From Myxococcales bacterium (GTDB lineage Bacteria > Myxococcota_A > Polyangia > Fen-1088): 48,959 bases of DNA. A program made the translations under genes and the position numbers. Location: the NCBI GenBank assembly GCA_003142855.1, contig PLNW01000149.1, positions 1 through 48,959 on the forward strand, in the 5' to 3' direction. The notes below the pieces were generated by a model that had not been told where the DNA came from, searched no databases, and saw only the letters and a list, made by a program, of their open reading frames with translations. Shown here piece after piece: positions 9,050 through 18,000 of the stretch. Position 1 is the stretch's first letter. Every line of letters starts with the position of its first letter.

Positions 9050-12000
9050 ATGATGCCAGCGCAGGCCCCCCCCGAGCAGAGTCCGCCCCACCGAATGATC
9101 AGCATTCGAGGAGGGCTGCTGCTTTCCTTCGCGCTTCTCGTGTTGTTGGTCTTGGGCAGCTTGTTGACGGCGTCACTCCTCGGTACGGCCCGCCTGGCAC
9201 GCGACGTTGCTGGATCCCTGATGTTCGAGTTGGGGCTAGATGCGGAGTTCCGACTGCACAATCTGTTCGATCCAATCCGGCAGAAGATGATCGAGGACTA
9301 TGCAGCGATCCGGCAGGGGCGGTACTCGTCCAAAGACGCGGACACGCGCAGGAACCTGCTGATGCCGGGGCTTTTTTCGCTGCCCAACGTCGATTCCATG
9401 ATGCTCGCCGACCAGAAGGGTGGGCATCTTCTCGTCCTCCGCTACAGCGAGCCGGTTCGCCGGTCCGCGCTCCTCAAGACTGTGTCAGAGCGACTGCCTC
9501 CGCCCGACCCCAGCCGCCTGCAATTTCTCACGCGGGAATTCCGGCCTGCCGAATGGGGTGAAACCAGTCGCTGGGCGCTGTGGGAGGACGCCGGACACCA
9601 GCTTGTTGAGAAATGGGATCTGTCGATGCCCGACTACGATGCTCGGCAGCGCCCCTGGTACAAGGTGGCCATGGCGGCCTTTCGGGATCAAACCCTGCCC
9701 GAGGCGCAGGCCGCAGCGTCGAGCCTGGTGGCGTGGACCGAGGTGTACCCGCTTTTCACCACGAAGGCCCCCAGCATCTCCGCCGCCGTCGCCGCACGCG
9801 ATCCGTCGGGCGAGATTCTGATCGTGACCTACGACTTGCCCCTGGACGAGGTCGCGAAGTTCACCACCACCGTGCGACCTTCGCCGCGCGGATTGATGTT
9901 CGTACTGACCGATGACGGGAGGCTGCTCGGGCCGCCTCGCGATAACCGGGGAAACAACAAGCCGGACGCCAACGTGCCCACGCTGCAGCCGGTCGCCGAA
10001 TCCGCCTCTCCCCACGTCAAGCAGGCGGTGGCGAAGTGGCAGGCCGACCGCAAAGGCCGGTCCGATCGCTTTCGTCTCACGCTCGAGGACGAAACCTGGT
10101 GGGCCGGATTCACGCCCTTCGAGTTCGGCTCGGGGCACCGTTTCTGGATCGGGGTGCTGCTGCCCGAGGCCGACCTCATTCCGGCGGCCGGCCAGTACCA
10201 GGCGCTCATCGCCGGCGTCGGCCTGCTGGCCCTGCTCGCCGCCGCCTTGCTGGCCTTGCGTCTCGCCCGCTGGTTCTCGCGGCCCCTGGCTGAACTGGCC
10301 GCGCAAAGCCAGCGCATCGCTTCGCTCGACTTGACCGAAACCGCAGCGGTGCATTCCCACCTGAGCGAACTCGACCTGCTGTCCGACACGCTCGGCCGCA
10401 TGCGCGACTCTCTCCGCAAACACATCGCCGAGCGCGAGCAGTCCCGTCGGGAAATCGCCGAGCGCGAGCAGCAGGTGCGCACGTTGGCCGAAAACTCGCC
10501 CGACCTGGTGGTGCGCCACGACCGCGAAGGATGCTACCGCTTCGCCAATCCGGCATTCGCCCAAGCGACCGGGCTCTCCCCTGCGGAGGTGATCGGACGC
10601 CGGATAGGCGAGTTTCCGCGTTTCGCAGAATACGCGGCGCTTTGGCAGCGAACCCTGGCGCAGGTCTTCGCGAGTGGTCAGCCCGTCACCGTCGAATTCG
10701 AGCTCAAAACGCCCGCCGGGCTGCGGCGCTTCGAGTCGCGGGCCATCCCTGAGGTTTCTGCCGACGGAGCCATTGTGTCGGCCTTGGTGGTTTCCCGCGA
10801 CATCACCGACCGCGTCGCCAGCGAGCGCGCCCTGCGCCGGAGCGAAGAACGCTATCGCACGCTGATCGAATCCGCCATCGTCGGAATCCTGGTGCAACAG
10901 GATGGACGGGTACGCTACGCGAATTCGGCGGCGCTCCAGATGTTCGGCTACCAGACGCCGGCCGAGTTTCCCTGGCAGAGCGACTGGACTGAGCAAGTCG
11001 CCCTCAGGTTCCGCTACGAGTTGCGTTCCCAGACCGAGGCGGTGCTGCGCGGAGCGCACCTGCCGCCTCATCCGGGCTGGCAGATTCTGTGGAAGGACGG
11101 CTCGCATCGCTGGGTGCAGTCGAGTCTGACGCGCGTCGAATGGGACGGTGCCGATGCCGTGCTCTCCTTCCTCCGTGACATCACCGAACTGCACGAGGCT
11201 GCCGACCGGCAGAGCGCGCTAGAGGAACAGCTGCGCGAGGCGCAGAAGCTCGAAGCCGTCGGTCTGCTGGCTGGTGGCATCGCCCACGACTTCAACAATT
11301 TGCTCCAGGTGATCGGAGGCAACGCCGACCTCGCGCTGGCCCCGAACAATGAAACCCGCGATCGCGAGGCCGCGCTCGGCGCGATCGTCACCACCGTGGC
11401 TCAGGCCAGCCAGCTCACACGGCAACTGCTCACCTTCGGACGGCGGCAGGCGCTGGAGTGGGAGATCGTCGAGATCAACGGCCTGGTGGCCAGCCATCTG
11501 GAGATGATCCGGCGACTGATTCCCGAGAACATCCACATCGATTATCACGCGGCCCCGCAGCCGGTCGTGACCGAGGCGGACAGGGGACAGATGGAGCAAG
11601 TCCTACTCAATCTCTGCCTCAACGCACGGGATGCCATGCCCGCCGGCGGAAAACTGTCGATCACCATCGAGCCCATGGTGCTCGACGCCACCACCGCGGG
11701 ACAGCTGTGTCAGCGGCCAGCCGGACCGTTCGTGCGCATCACGGTGTCGGATACAGGCCACGGCATGACCGCAGACGTCCTCGAGCGGGTCTTCGAGCCG
11801 TTTTTCTCGACCAAGCCGCGCGACAGGGGCTCCGGCCTGGGTTTGGCGGTGGTCTACGGCATCATCCGGCAGCACGGCGGGCACATTTCCGCCCGCAGCG
11901 AACCTGGCCGGGGCACGGAATTTGTCGTGCTGCTACCCTGCGCGACCGGCGAGCGGGCCTCGACGAAAAAACCCTCCGCCGAGTCAGCTCAAGACGACCA

Positions 12001-12397
12001 GAGTTCCATCGCGGCCACGATTCTGCTCGCGGAAGACAGCGAGGCGGTCCGCCGGGTCGCCGAAAAGGTGCTGACCCGTTTGGGTGCACGGGTGATTGCC
12101 GTGGCCGATGGACAGCAGGCCGTCGATCGATTCGCCACCGATCCGGGACAATTCGACCTGCTCTTCCTCGACATCATGATGCCGGGACTCAGCGGTTTCG
12201 AAGTCGCCGCGCGCTGCCGTTCACTTCGCCCGGACATTCCGGTGTTGTTTGCGAGTGGCTACGCGGCTGAATCGCTGGGCGCCAAGACCGAATTGACCGC
12301 CAACGACACGATCCTGCGCAAACCCTACGATCCAGATTCTCTGCGGGCGGCAGTGCGAAAGCTCCTGGCCGTGCCGGGCAAGCGCGTTGAGGGTTGA
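9050..12397 (+). CDS. Membrane hybrid histidine kinase (dCache-like, HAMP, two PAS, HisKA, HATPase, receiver)
   Basis: About 1115 residues from the ATG at 9050. ATGs at 9053 and 9095 are alternatives, and no strong ribosome site decides between them. The frame is open upstream into GH12, but that part is antisense-like noise. Order: transmembrane segment (LLLSFALLVLLVLG), periplasmic Cache-like sensor with YDARQRPWY, second transmembrane segment (about 385-405), HAMP and coiled coil, two PAS domains (about 480-600 and 605-715), phosphoacceptor His746 in GGIAHDFNNLL, ATPase with DTGHGM and GSGLGLAVV, and receiver with phosphoacceptor Asp1041 (LFLDIMMPG). It autophosphorylates on His and passes phosphate to its own receiver. 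Ligand and output partner are unknown; no separate response regulator is adjacent. Confidence 0.9.
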   Translation: MMPAQAPPEQSPPHRMISIRGGLLLSFALLVLLVLGSLLTASLLGTARLARDVAGSLMFELGLDAEFRLHNLFDPIRQKMIEDYAAIRQGRYSSKDADTRRNLLMPGLFSLPNVDSMMLADQKGGHLLVLRYSEPVRRSALLKTVSERLPPPDPSRLQFLTREFRPAEWGETSRWALWEDAGHQLVEKWDLSMPDYDARQRPWYKVAMAAFRDQTLPEAQAAASSLVAWTEVYPLFTTKAPSISAAVAARDPSGEILIVTYDLPLDEVAKFTTTVRPSPRGLMFVLTDDGRLLGPPRDNRGNNKPDANVPTLQPVAESASPHVKQAVAKWQADRKGRSDRFRLTLEDETWWAGFTPFEFGSGHRFWIGVLLPEADLIPAAGQYQALIAGVGLLALLAAALLALRLARWFSRPLAELAAQSQRIASLDLTETAAVHSHLSELDLLSDTLGRMRDSLRKHIAEREQSRREIAEREQQVRTLAENSPDLVVRHDREGCYRFANPAFAQATGLSPAEVIGRRIGEFPRFAEYAALWQRTLAQVFASGQPVTVEFELKTPAGLRRFESRAIPEVSADGAIVSALVVSRDITDRVASERALRRSEERYRTLIESAIVGILVQQDGRVRYANSAALQMFGYQTPAEFPWQSDWTEQVALRFRYELRSQTEAVLRGAHLPPHPGWQILWKDGSHRWVQSSLTRVEWDGADAVLSFLRDITELHEAADRQSALEEQLREAQKLEAVGLLAGGIAHDFNNLLQVIGGNADLALAPNNETRDREAALGAIVTTVAQASQLTRQLLTFGRRQALEWEIVEINGLVASHLEMIRRLIPENIHIDYHAAPQPVVTEADRGQMEQVLLNLCLNARDAMPAGGKLSITIEPMVLDATTAGQLCQRPAGPFVRITVSDTGHGMTADVLERVFEPFFSTKPRDRGSGLGLAVVYGIIRQHGGHISARSEPGRGTEFVVLLPCATGERASTKKPSAESAQDDQSSIAATILLAEDSEAVRRVAEKVLTRLGARVIAVADGQQAVDRFATDPGQFDLLFLDIMMPGLSGFEVAARCRSLRPDIPVLFASGYAAESLGAKTELTANDTILRKPYDPDSLRAAVRKLLAVPGKRVEG

Positions 12398-12498
12398 CAG
12401 CAACTGGCTCCTTCGCGGCGGTTGCATTTGCCGGCCCCGGACCCCAGAATGTTTCGGTTGGTGGCCGTGATTGTCCCCGCAGTTGGGTCAAGCTCACC

Positions 12499-13008
12499 AT
12501 GGCGAACAAACCTCTTGCGCAGATGCTTTTCGCGGCAGCCCTCGTCATGACTTCGTGCGGCCGCGATGGCCTAGTGGTGTCCGCCGGAAGGGACGCAAGC
12601 CCCGATCAGGCGAAAGGTGCGGATGGCTCACGAGGTGTCGGGGACTCTCCTGGCTCCGGCGGGCGCGGGGGCATCGGATTTCCGTTCCCGGATGGTGGCC
12701 TCGGCGGCCTGCTGGGTGGCATTCTGGATGCCCCACGCGACAACCTGGTCGGTCTGATCGTGTGCGGACCCGAGGTTCGCTTGGGCGCGTCCTGTTCCAG
12801 CAATGTTCTGGGTTGCGTTCTCCCCAGCCTGGGCGGCATCTGTCTTTGTACCTCGGGTTTCTACGTCTGTCCGTTGAATACGGGCCCGCTCCAGGACTGT
12901 CCACGGGGGGCCGCCACTGGAACGACGTGCATCTCACCGCTTTCTGCATGCCTCGGTGGATCTGGTATCGGCTGCATTTGCGAGTTGGGTACCTATGCTT
13001 GCCTCTGA
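12499..13008 (+). CDS. Small Cys-rich lipoprotein
   Basis: 169 residues from ATG 12499. The signal peptide ends in a lipobox-like VMTSC followed by GRDG. After a Gly/Asp-rich spacer (about 30-75) there is a C-terminal part with about ten Cys residues in motifs such as CLCTSGFYVC and CICELGTYAC, suggesting disulfide-bonded modules outside the cytoplasm. No enzymatic motif is visible. It lies between the hybrid kinase and the anti-sigma gene in the same direction, but 101 bases separate it from the kinase. The function is not recognised. Confidence 0.7.
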   Translation: MANKPLAQMLFAAALVMTSCGRDGLVVSAGRDASPDQAKGADGSRGVGDSPGSGGRGGIGFPFPDGGLGGLLGGILDAPRDNLVGLIVCGPEVRLGASCSSNVLGCVLPSLGGICLCTSGFYVCPLNTGPLQDCPRGAATGTTCISPLSACLGGSGIGCICELGTYACL

Positions 13009-13064
13009 TAGTAACGTGAGATGAGCCGGGCGCGCCGTCCAGATGAGAACAGCCGGAGGCCAAC

Positions 13065-13601
13065 ATGCAGGTTGTAGTGGGCCTCCGGCGTGGTAGGGTG
13101 CCGCCCGTGGCTCTTTCGGCAACGGTATGCGTTGAGGCACCTGGCGATATTTCGTATCGCAACGTGATTCTTCGCGCTGTTGCGGCCGCCTGCAAGGCCG
13201 CGTTCGCCGGTGTGTGTGGCCGCGAGGCTCCCGTCGATGAGTTCATGAATCACGTCCTCTCGGCGGTGGGCGAAGCCTTCAACAACATCGCGTTTCATTG
13301 CTACCGCGATCGATCCTCGGACATTGCGCGGATACGCCTGACGATGGACTCCACGGCTGTGCACCTGAGAATCGAGGACTACGGACGCAGTTTCGACCCG
13401 CTGAGCGTCTGCCTTCCAGACTTGGATGCGTTACCGGAGTCAGGGCTGGGCGTCTATATTATGCGATCGCTGATGGACGAGGTTACTTACCAGGCCGGAT
13501 GTCCTAACGTGTTAAACTTGAGCAAGAACATTCCAGACTGCCCTGGGGGGCCGGCGGGGCGTGCGGGCAAGGGGGCAACAAGTGCGGTTCTTCACCAGTA
13601 G
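13065..13601 (+). CDS. RsbW/SpoIIAB-type ATP-binding anti-sigma kinase
   Basis: 178 residues, ATG at 13065 with GGAGG 5 bases upstream. The C-terminal two thirds is a GHKL ATPase fold of the HATPase_c_2 group: N-box EAFNNIAFH, G1-box RIEDYGRSFDP and G2-box ESGLGVYIMRSLMDEV. Proteins of this type phosphorylate a STAS antagonist on Ser and bind a sigma factor or other target. The next gene, a STAS protein, overlaps its last 20 bases, so translation is probably coupled and the pair forms a partner switch. The N-terminal 30 residues are Arg/Val-rich and may include a non-native start. No sigma factor or PP2C phosphatase gene is adjacent. Confidence 0.87.
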   Translation: MQVVVGLRRGRVPPVALSATVCVEAPGDISYRNVILRAVAAACKAAFAGVCGREAPVDEFMNHVLSAVGEAFNNIAFHCYRDRSSDIARIRLTMDSTAVHLRIEDYGRSFDPLSVCLPDLDALPESGLGVYIMRSLMDEVTYQAGCPNVLNLSKNIPDCPGGPAGRAGKGATSAVLHQ

Positions 13602-13881
13602 CGCAGATGGCGTGACCACGGTTCGCATCGAGGGCGAGCTGGACGCGGTGACCGTTTTGGAGCTTCGCCCGTTCATCGACGAGCTTGTCGAGAAGAAGCA
13701 CCCCCGCATCGTGATCGATCTGTCGGGCTTGCGCCTGATCGACAGTTCGGGCGTGGGCGCCCTGGTTTTTCTGTACAAGAAATCCAAGGAGTACGGTGGG
13801 GTGGTGACCGTTTACGGCCTGTGCGATCAGCCGATGTCGATCTTCAAGCTGCTGCGCTTGGATCGGGTTCTGCTGGCGTGA
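13582..13881 (+). CDS. STAS-domain anti-sigma factor antagonist (RsbV/SpoIIAA-like)
   Basis: About 99 residues. GTG at 13582 is chosen because AAGGGGG lies 6 bases upstream; an in-frame GTG at 13561 lacks this. The whole protein is one STAS domain: VRIEGELDAVTVLELRPFID, then VIDLSGLRLIDSSGVGALVF, with the phosphorylatable Ser55-Ser56 pair after Asp54. In the known mechanism the unphosphorylated form captures the RsbW-like kinase and frees its target. It overlaps the kinase gene by 20 bases, supporting co-translation. Confidence 0.9.
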   Translation: MRFFTSSADGVTTVRIEGELDAVTVLELRPFIDELVEKKHPRIVIDLSGLRLIDSSGVGALVFLYKKSKEYGGVVTVYGLCDQPMSIFKLLRLDRVLLA

Positions 13882-14037
13882 GGCTTCGTCTGGGTGGGTG
13901 ATGAGGTGGCTGGACGCGAGCAACCCGCACGCCAGACTCGCGGCAGTGCTTGCGAGATCGCACCGGCCGGGCATCAAATCCTTGCTCGCGTGGCAGACTC
14001 GTTCTCGCTAGAGTGCTGTACACCGGGTGACTGACTC

Positions 14038-14922
14038 ATGAAGAATCTGCCCAAGAACCTGCGGTCGAGCTGTCCTGCCGTGCTGCTCGTCTTGAGCCTT
14101 GCCTGTACCAAGGCGAATTTTGTCCGCATCACAAGTGACGCCGAGATTTCGGGCGGCGCCGACGGTTCCGCGGAGGCTGGGAGCGGCGGGGCCATTGGCT
14201 CTGGGCCAGATGTGATCATGACTTGTGACGCAGCAGGTTGGTCCCCCACCTGCGTGCCGCCAGACACGCCAGAGATCTGCGATCCGGTCTGCCAGAGCGG
14301 CGGCTGCAATTGGTGCCTAGAGAAGTGCACCTATGCACTTGTTGGTGGCGCGGCCCAGCCGACCTGCGCCGGCAAGGACCCGAGCCCGGCAGGAGTTTTC
14401 CAGGCCTGCGGGGTGAACGCCTCCGGCTTGGGGAGTCAAAATGACAATTGCGCCCCGGGGAGCATCTGCCTCCAGCCTGTCAACGGCGGCTCGCCGAGCG
14501 TTGGCTACTGCTTCCCCCTGTGTCACAACCTAACAGACTGCGCTGCCGGCGTGGCCTGCACCGAGCGCAGCCTTTCGGCGGCAGGCGGCACAGTCAACGT
14601 CTGTGATCCTCCCTACGACGTGTGCGGCCCGGATGGAACCTGCTGCGATCCCTATGCACAGCCGACCAGCAGCTGTGGACAAGGCCGGGTTTGCCTCTTG
14701 GTTTCCCCGGACCCATCAAAGCATAGCCGTACCGTTTGTGAGCTCAGCAGCGGGGACGGCAAGAACGGCGCTACCTGCGCCTCCGCCCATGACTGCCTGT
14801 TGGGGAACACCTGCGTGAACAACGGCTGCCACCGGGTCTGCGACCCCACCACCAATCTCTGTCCCACCGGGGCCGCCTGCACAGCGCGGGGCAGTGAGTA
14901 TAGCTTCTGCCCGAGCGACTGA
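14038..14922 (+). CDS. Cys-rich lipoprotein starting CTKANF
   Basis: 294 residues from ATG 14038. The lipobox LSLAC is followed by TKANF, the same residues as in the large lipoprotein downstream. A Gly/Ala/Ser spacer precedes about 225 residues with some 30 Cys in short loops (CDPVCQSGGCNWC, CFPLCHNLTDC, CRVCDPTTNLC-like). The composition suits a disulfide-stabilised surface protein. No catalytic motif is visible. The gene is about 100 bases from the large Cys-repeat gene and in the same direction, so co-expression is plausible. Function unknown. Confidence 0.78.
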   Translation: MKNLPKNLRSSCPAVLLVLSLACTKANFVRITSDAEISGGADGSAEAGSGGAIGSGPDVIMTCDAAGWSPTCVPPDTPEICDPVCQSGGCNWCLEKCTYALVGGAAQPTCAGKDPSPAGVFQACGVNASGLGSQNDNCAPGSICLQPVNGGSPSVGYCFPLCHNLTDCAAGVACTERSLSAAGGTVNVCDPPYDVCGPDGTCCDPYAQPTSSCGQGRVCLLVSPDPSKHSRTVCELSSGDGKNGATCASAHDCLLGNTCVNNGCHRVCDPTTNLCPTGAACTARGSEYSFCPSD

Positions 14923-15024
14923 GGTTTCTGCCTTGCAGACCAGCATCACAAACCATCGACAAGGCCCGGGCGGCGATCCATAAACACGTCCATTTCCGTC
15001 TTCTCAGGCTTGGGGGGTTTTCCA

Positions 15025-18000
15025 ATGAGAGCTGATTCGTGGCGCGCTAGAGGTCAGGGATCCACATCGTCACATGGGGGGACCGCCTTTGGGGGCGCCC
15101 TTGCCCTGTGTGCCGTCTTGGGGGCCGTTGGTTGCACCAAGGCCAACTTTTCTGGCGACGCCGGGGGCGCGTCGGATGGCGGGAAGAAGGATGCCAAGAC
15201 CTCAGATGTTGCCCAGCCCGGCACCTGCGCTCCGGGCACGGTCAGCGCGTCCAAGGGACAGGCGGAATCCTGTAGCTGCAATGCGGAGTGCCAGACCGGA
15301 TTATTCTGCGCTGACGGGCTCTGTTGCACCTCGGCCTGCGGGCAGACCTGCAAGGCCTGCAATCTGCCCAGCTCGCTGGGTGTCTGTGATTTCTTTCCAC
15401 CGGGTAGGAAACCCGACGATCCCTCGGTCTGCACTGCCAGTACGCCCGCGACCTGTGGGCAGGACGGAACCTGCGACGGCAATGGCGGCTGCCGCAAGTA
15501 CATGGAGGGCACGCCGTGCAAAGCCGCCTGTGATGGAGATGGCATCACGGGCTTCCTCACCTGCGACGGCAATGGCAAGTGTTCTGAGCCGGGTTCCCCG
15601 CCGTTCTGTCCGCCTTATACCTGTGATCCGGCCACCAGCAGTTGCACCTATACCTGCACGACCAATTCCCAGTGCGCGGCTGGACAGCAGTGCGTGGCTG
15701 GCAGGTGCGGGAAGAGTATCAACGGCGCTGCCTGCCAGAGCAGCGATGATTGTCTCTCCACCTTCTGCGTGGGCGCAAGCGCGAATGTGCTCGGCGTGTG
15801 CTGCAACATCGCGTGCAGCGATGCTTGTTGGTCGTGCAACCAGACTGGATCGGTTGGCGCCTGCACGGCCCTTCCGTACCTTTCTCTCGACTCAGCGTGC
15901 AAGGCCACCGATCCCACCACCTGCGGCAACAATGGCCTTTGCGACGGCCTTGGCTCGTGCACCCTCTACCCGGAAAACACTCTGTGCGGCCCGTCCTCTT
16001 GCTCGGGCCTTATCGAGAATACGCCCCGGACTTGCGACGGCAAGGGAACTTGCCGGGATCCCGGACTCGTGAATTGCTCGCCCTCCCTCTGCACCGGCGG
16101 CGCGTGCGCACCGTGCAAGACCGACGCGGACTGCGAGACCGGATACCAATGCACGTTGCAAACCGTGAACGGCGTAACCACCGGGACCTGCGGCAAGGGG
16201 GGGTTCGGGCACCCTTGCGCGGATGCCACTCAATGCGAGTCGAGCCAGTGCGTGGACGGCGTATGCTGTGAAAGCGCCTGCGCCGGCCCCTGCCTCGCAT
16301 GCAACCTGCCTAGCTCGCCTGGCCAATGCCTGAATGTGGCCGCGGGTGCCTCCGATCCGCGCAATACCTGCAAGAATCTGGGCCCGGCCCTCTGCTCGAC
16401 CAACGGCCTGTGCGACGGCACCGGGGCCTGCCAAAGCTATCCTGCCGGAACTCCGTGCTCCTCGCAGAGCTGCGTGGCCGGATCCTACACCCAACCCGGT
16501 ACCTGCAATGCCTCGGGCCAGTGCACGGCCGCTTCGCGCACCTGCAACCCGTACGTCTGCAACGGAAGTGTCTGCTACGCCGCTTGCACTGACTCCACGC
16601 AATGCGTGACCGGCAACGTCTGCACCGCCTCGTCCTGCGGTCTCAAGCCCCTTGGGGCGAGCTGCAGCTTGGGCAAGGAGTGTGGATCGAGCTTCTGCGC
16701 CCAGGGCGTGTGCTGCGAGAACGCATGTACGGGAGCATGCATGGCCTGCAACCTCGCGACACCGGGTCTTTGTGTTTCTGTTCCCGACAACTCCTCGGAT
16801 CCGCAGGGCAAGTGCACCTCAACAACCCAGACCAACACCTGTGGCTCCACCGGCAAGTGCGTTGGCGGGGCTTGTGCCTACGTTCCCAAGGGCCAAAACT
16901 GCAAGGCCTCTAGCTGTTCCGGCGCCTCGGAAACCCCGGGTTCGCAGTGCGACGGCCAGGGCACATGCGGCACGCCAGCCCCGATAGACTGCACGCCCTT
17001 CGCTTGCGTCAACAACGTGTGCAAGAACTCGTGCACCGTGGCCACCCAGGCGACCGACTGTAAGTCACCTGCCACCTGCGGCGCGAACAACCTATGCGGC
17101 CTCAAACTGCCGGGCGCCGCCTGCAGCGCCGCCGTTCAGTGCCAGAGTGGGTTCTGCACCGAGGGGGTGTGCTGCAATAACGCCTGTTCCGACGGCTCCT
17201 CCGGCCTGTGCAAGACCTGCAAAGGCACCTCGACCAGTGTGGCCGGGACCTGTTCCTACGTGGACAAGGGTGGCTCGGATCCCGAGTCCGGGTGCACGAA
17301 GAGCGATCTCTCCAAAGGAGACTGTTCCAACGCCGGAACCTGCGACGGGGCGGGTGCCTGTCAGCGGCAGCCGAACACCGCTGGTTGCCGTCAGAATAGC
17401 TGCACAGCAGGTGTCCAGACCCTCGCTGCCAACTGTAATGGCGGCACCCAGTGCCCGGCGGTGCAAACGGACAAGTGCGACCCCTTTGTGTGTGGCTTGA
17501 CGACCTGCCTCATGACCTGCAAAGCGAACAGTGACTGCAATGGCGTCACGTGCAATATGACCACCAATAACTGCGGGGAAAAGCTGAAGGACGGAAGCAC
17601 ATGCTCCATTGACACCGACTGCACCAATGGGCATTGCATCGGCGGGACCTGTTGCCACACCACCTGCACGGCCTGCCAGAGCTGCAACAGCCTCGGCACC
17701 TGCACAAACATCAACGCTGGCGGCGCACCACTCACCAACTGTGGCACCAAAGCAGCAAGCGGCGCCTGTGGCAATAACGGAACCTGCGACGGGAATGGCA
17801 ATTGCGCACAAAACGCAACCTGCAACGCGAGCTTCACCACGTGCAAGGATACGAACACCCAGTACGATCCCACGGGCAAGTGCGACTACAGTGGCAGTGC
17901 TCCGGCGTGCGATCTCGTCGCCGACGACTGCGGCGCCTACGTGTGCAGCGGGAAGGCATGCAACACCAAGTGTGCTACGGATGCGGATTGCAACACGGCC

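Noticed and set aside
9485..11194. Long open frame (569 codons) antisense to the hybrid histidine kinase
   Set aside because: It is the mirror of a high-GC coding gene; its translation is Arg/Gly/His-rich, low in domain-like motifs, and has no ribosome site. The plus-strand kinase has complete conserved motifs.
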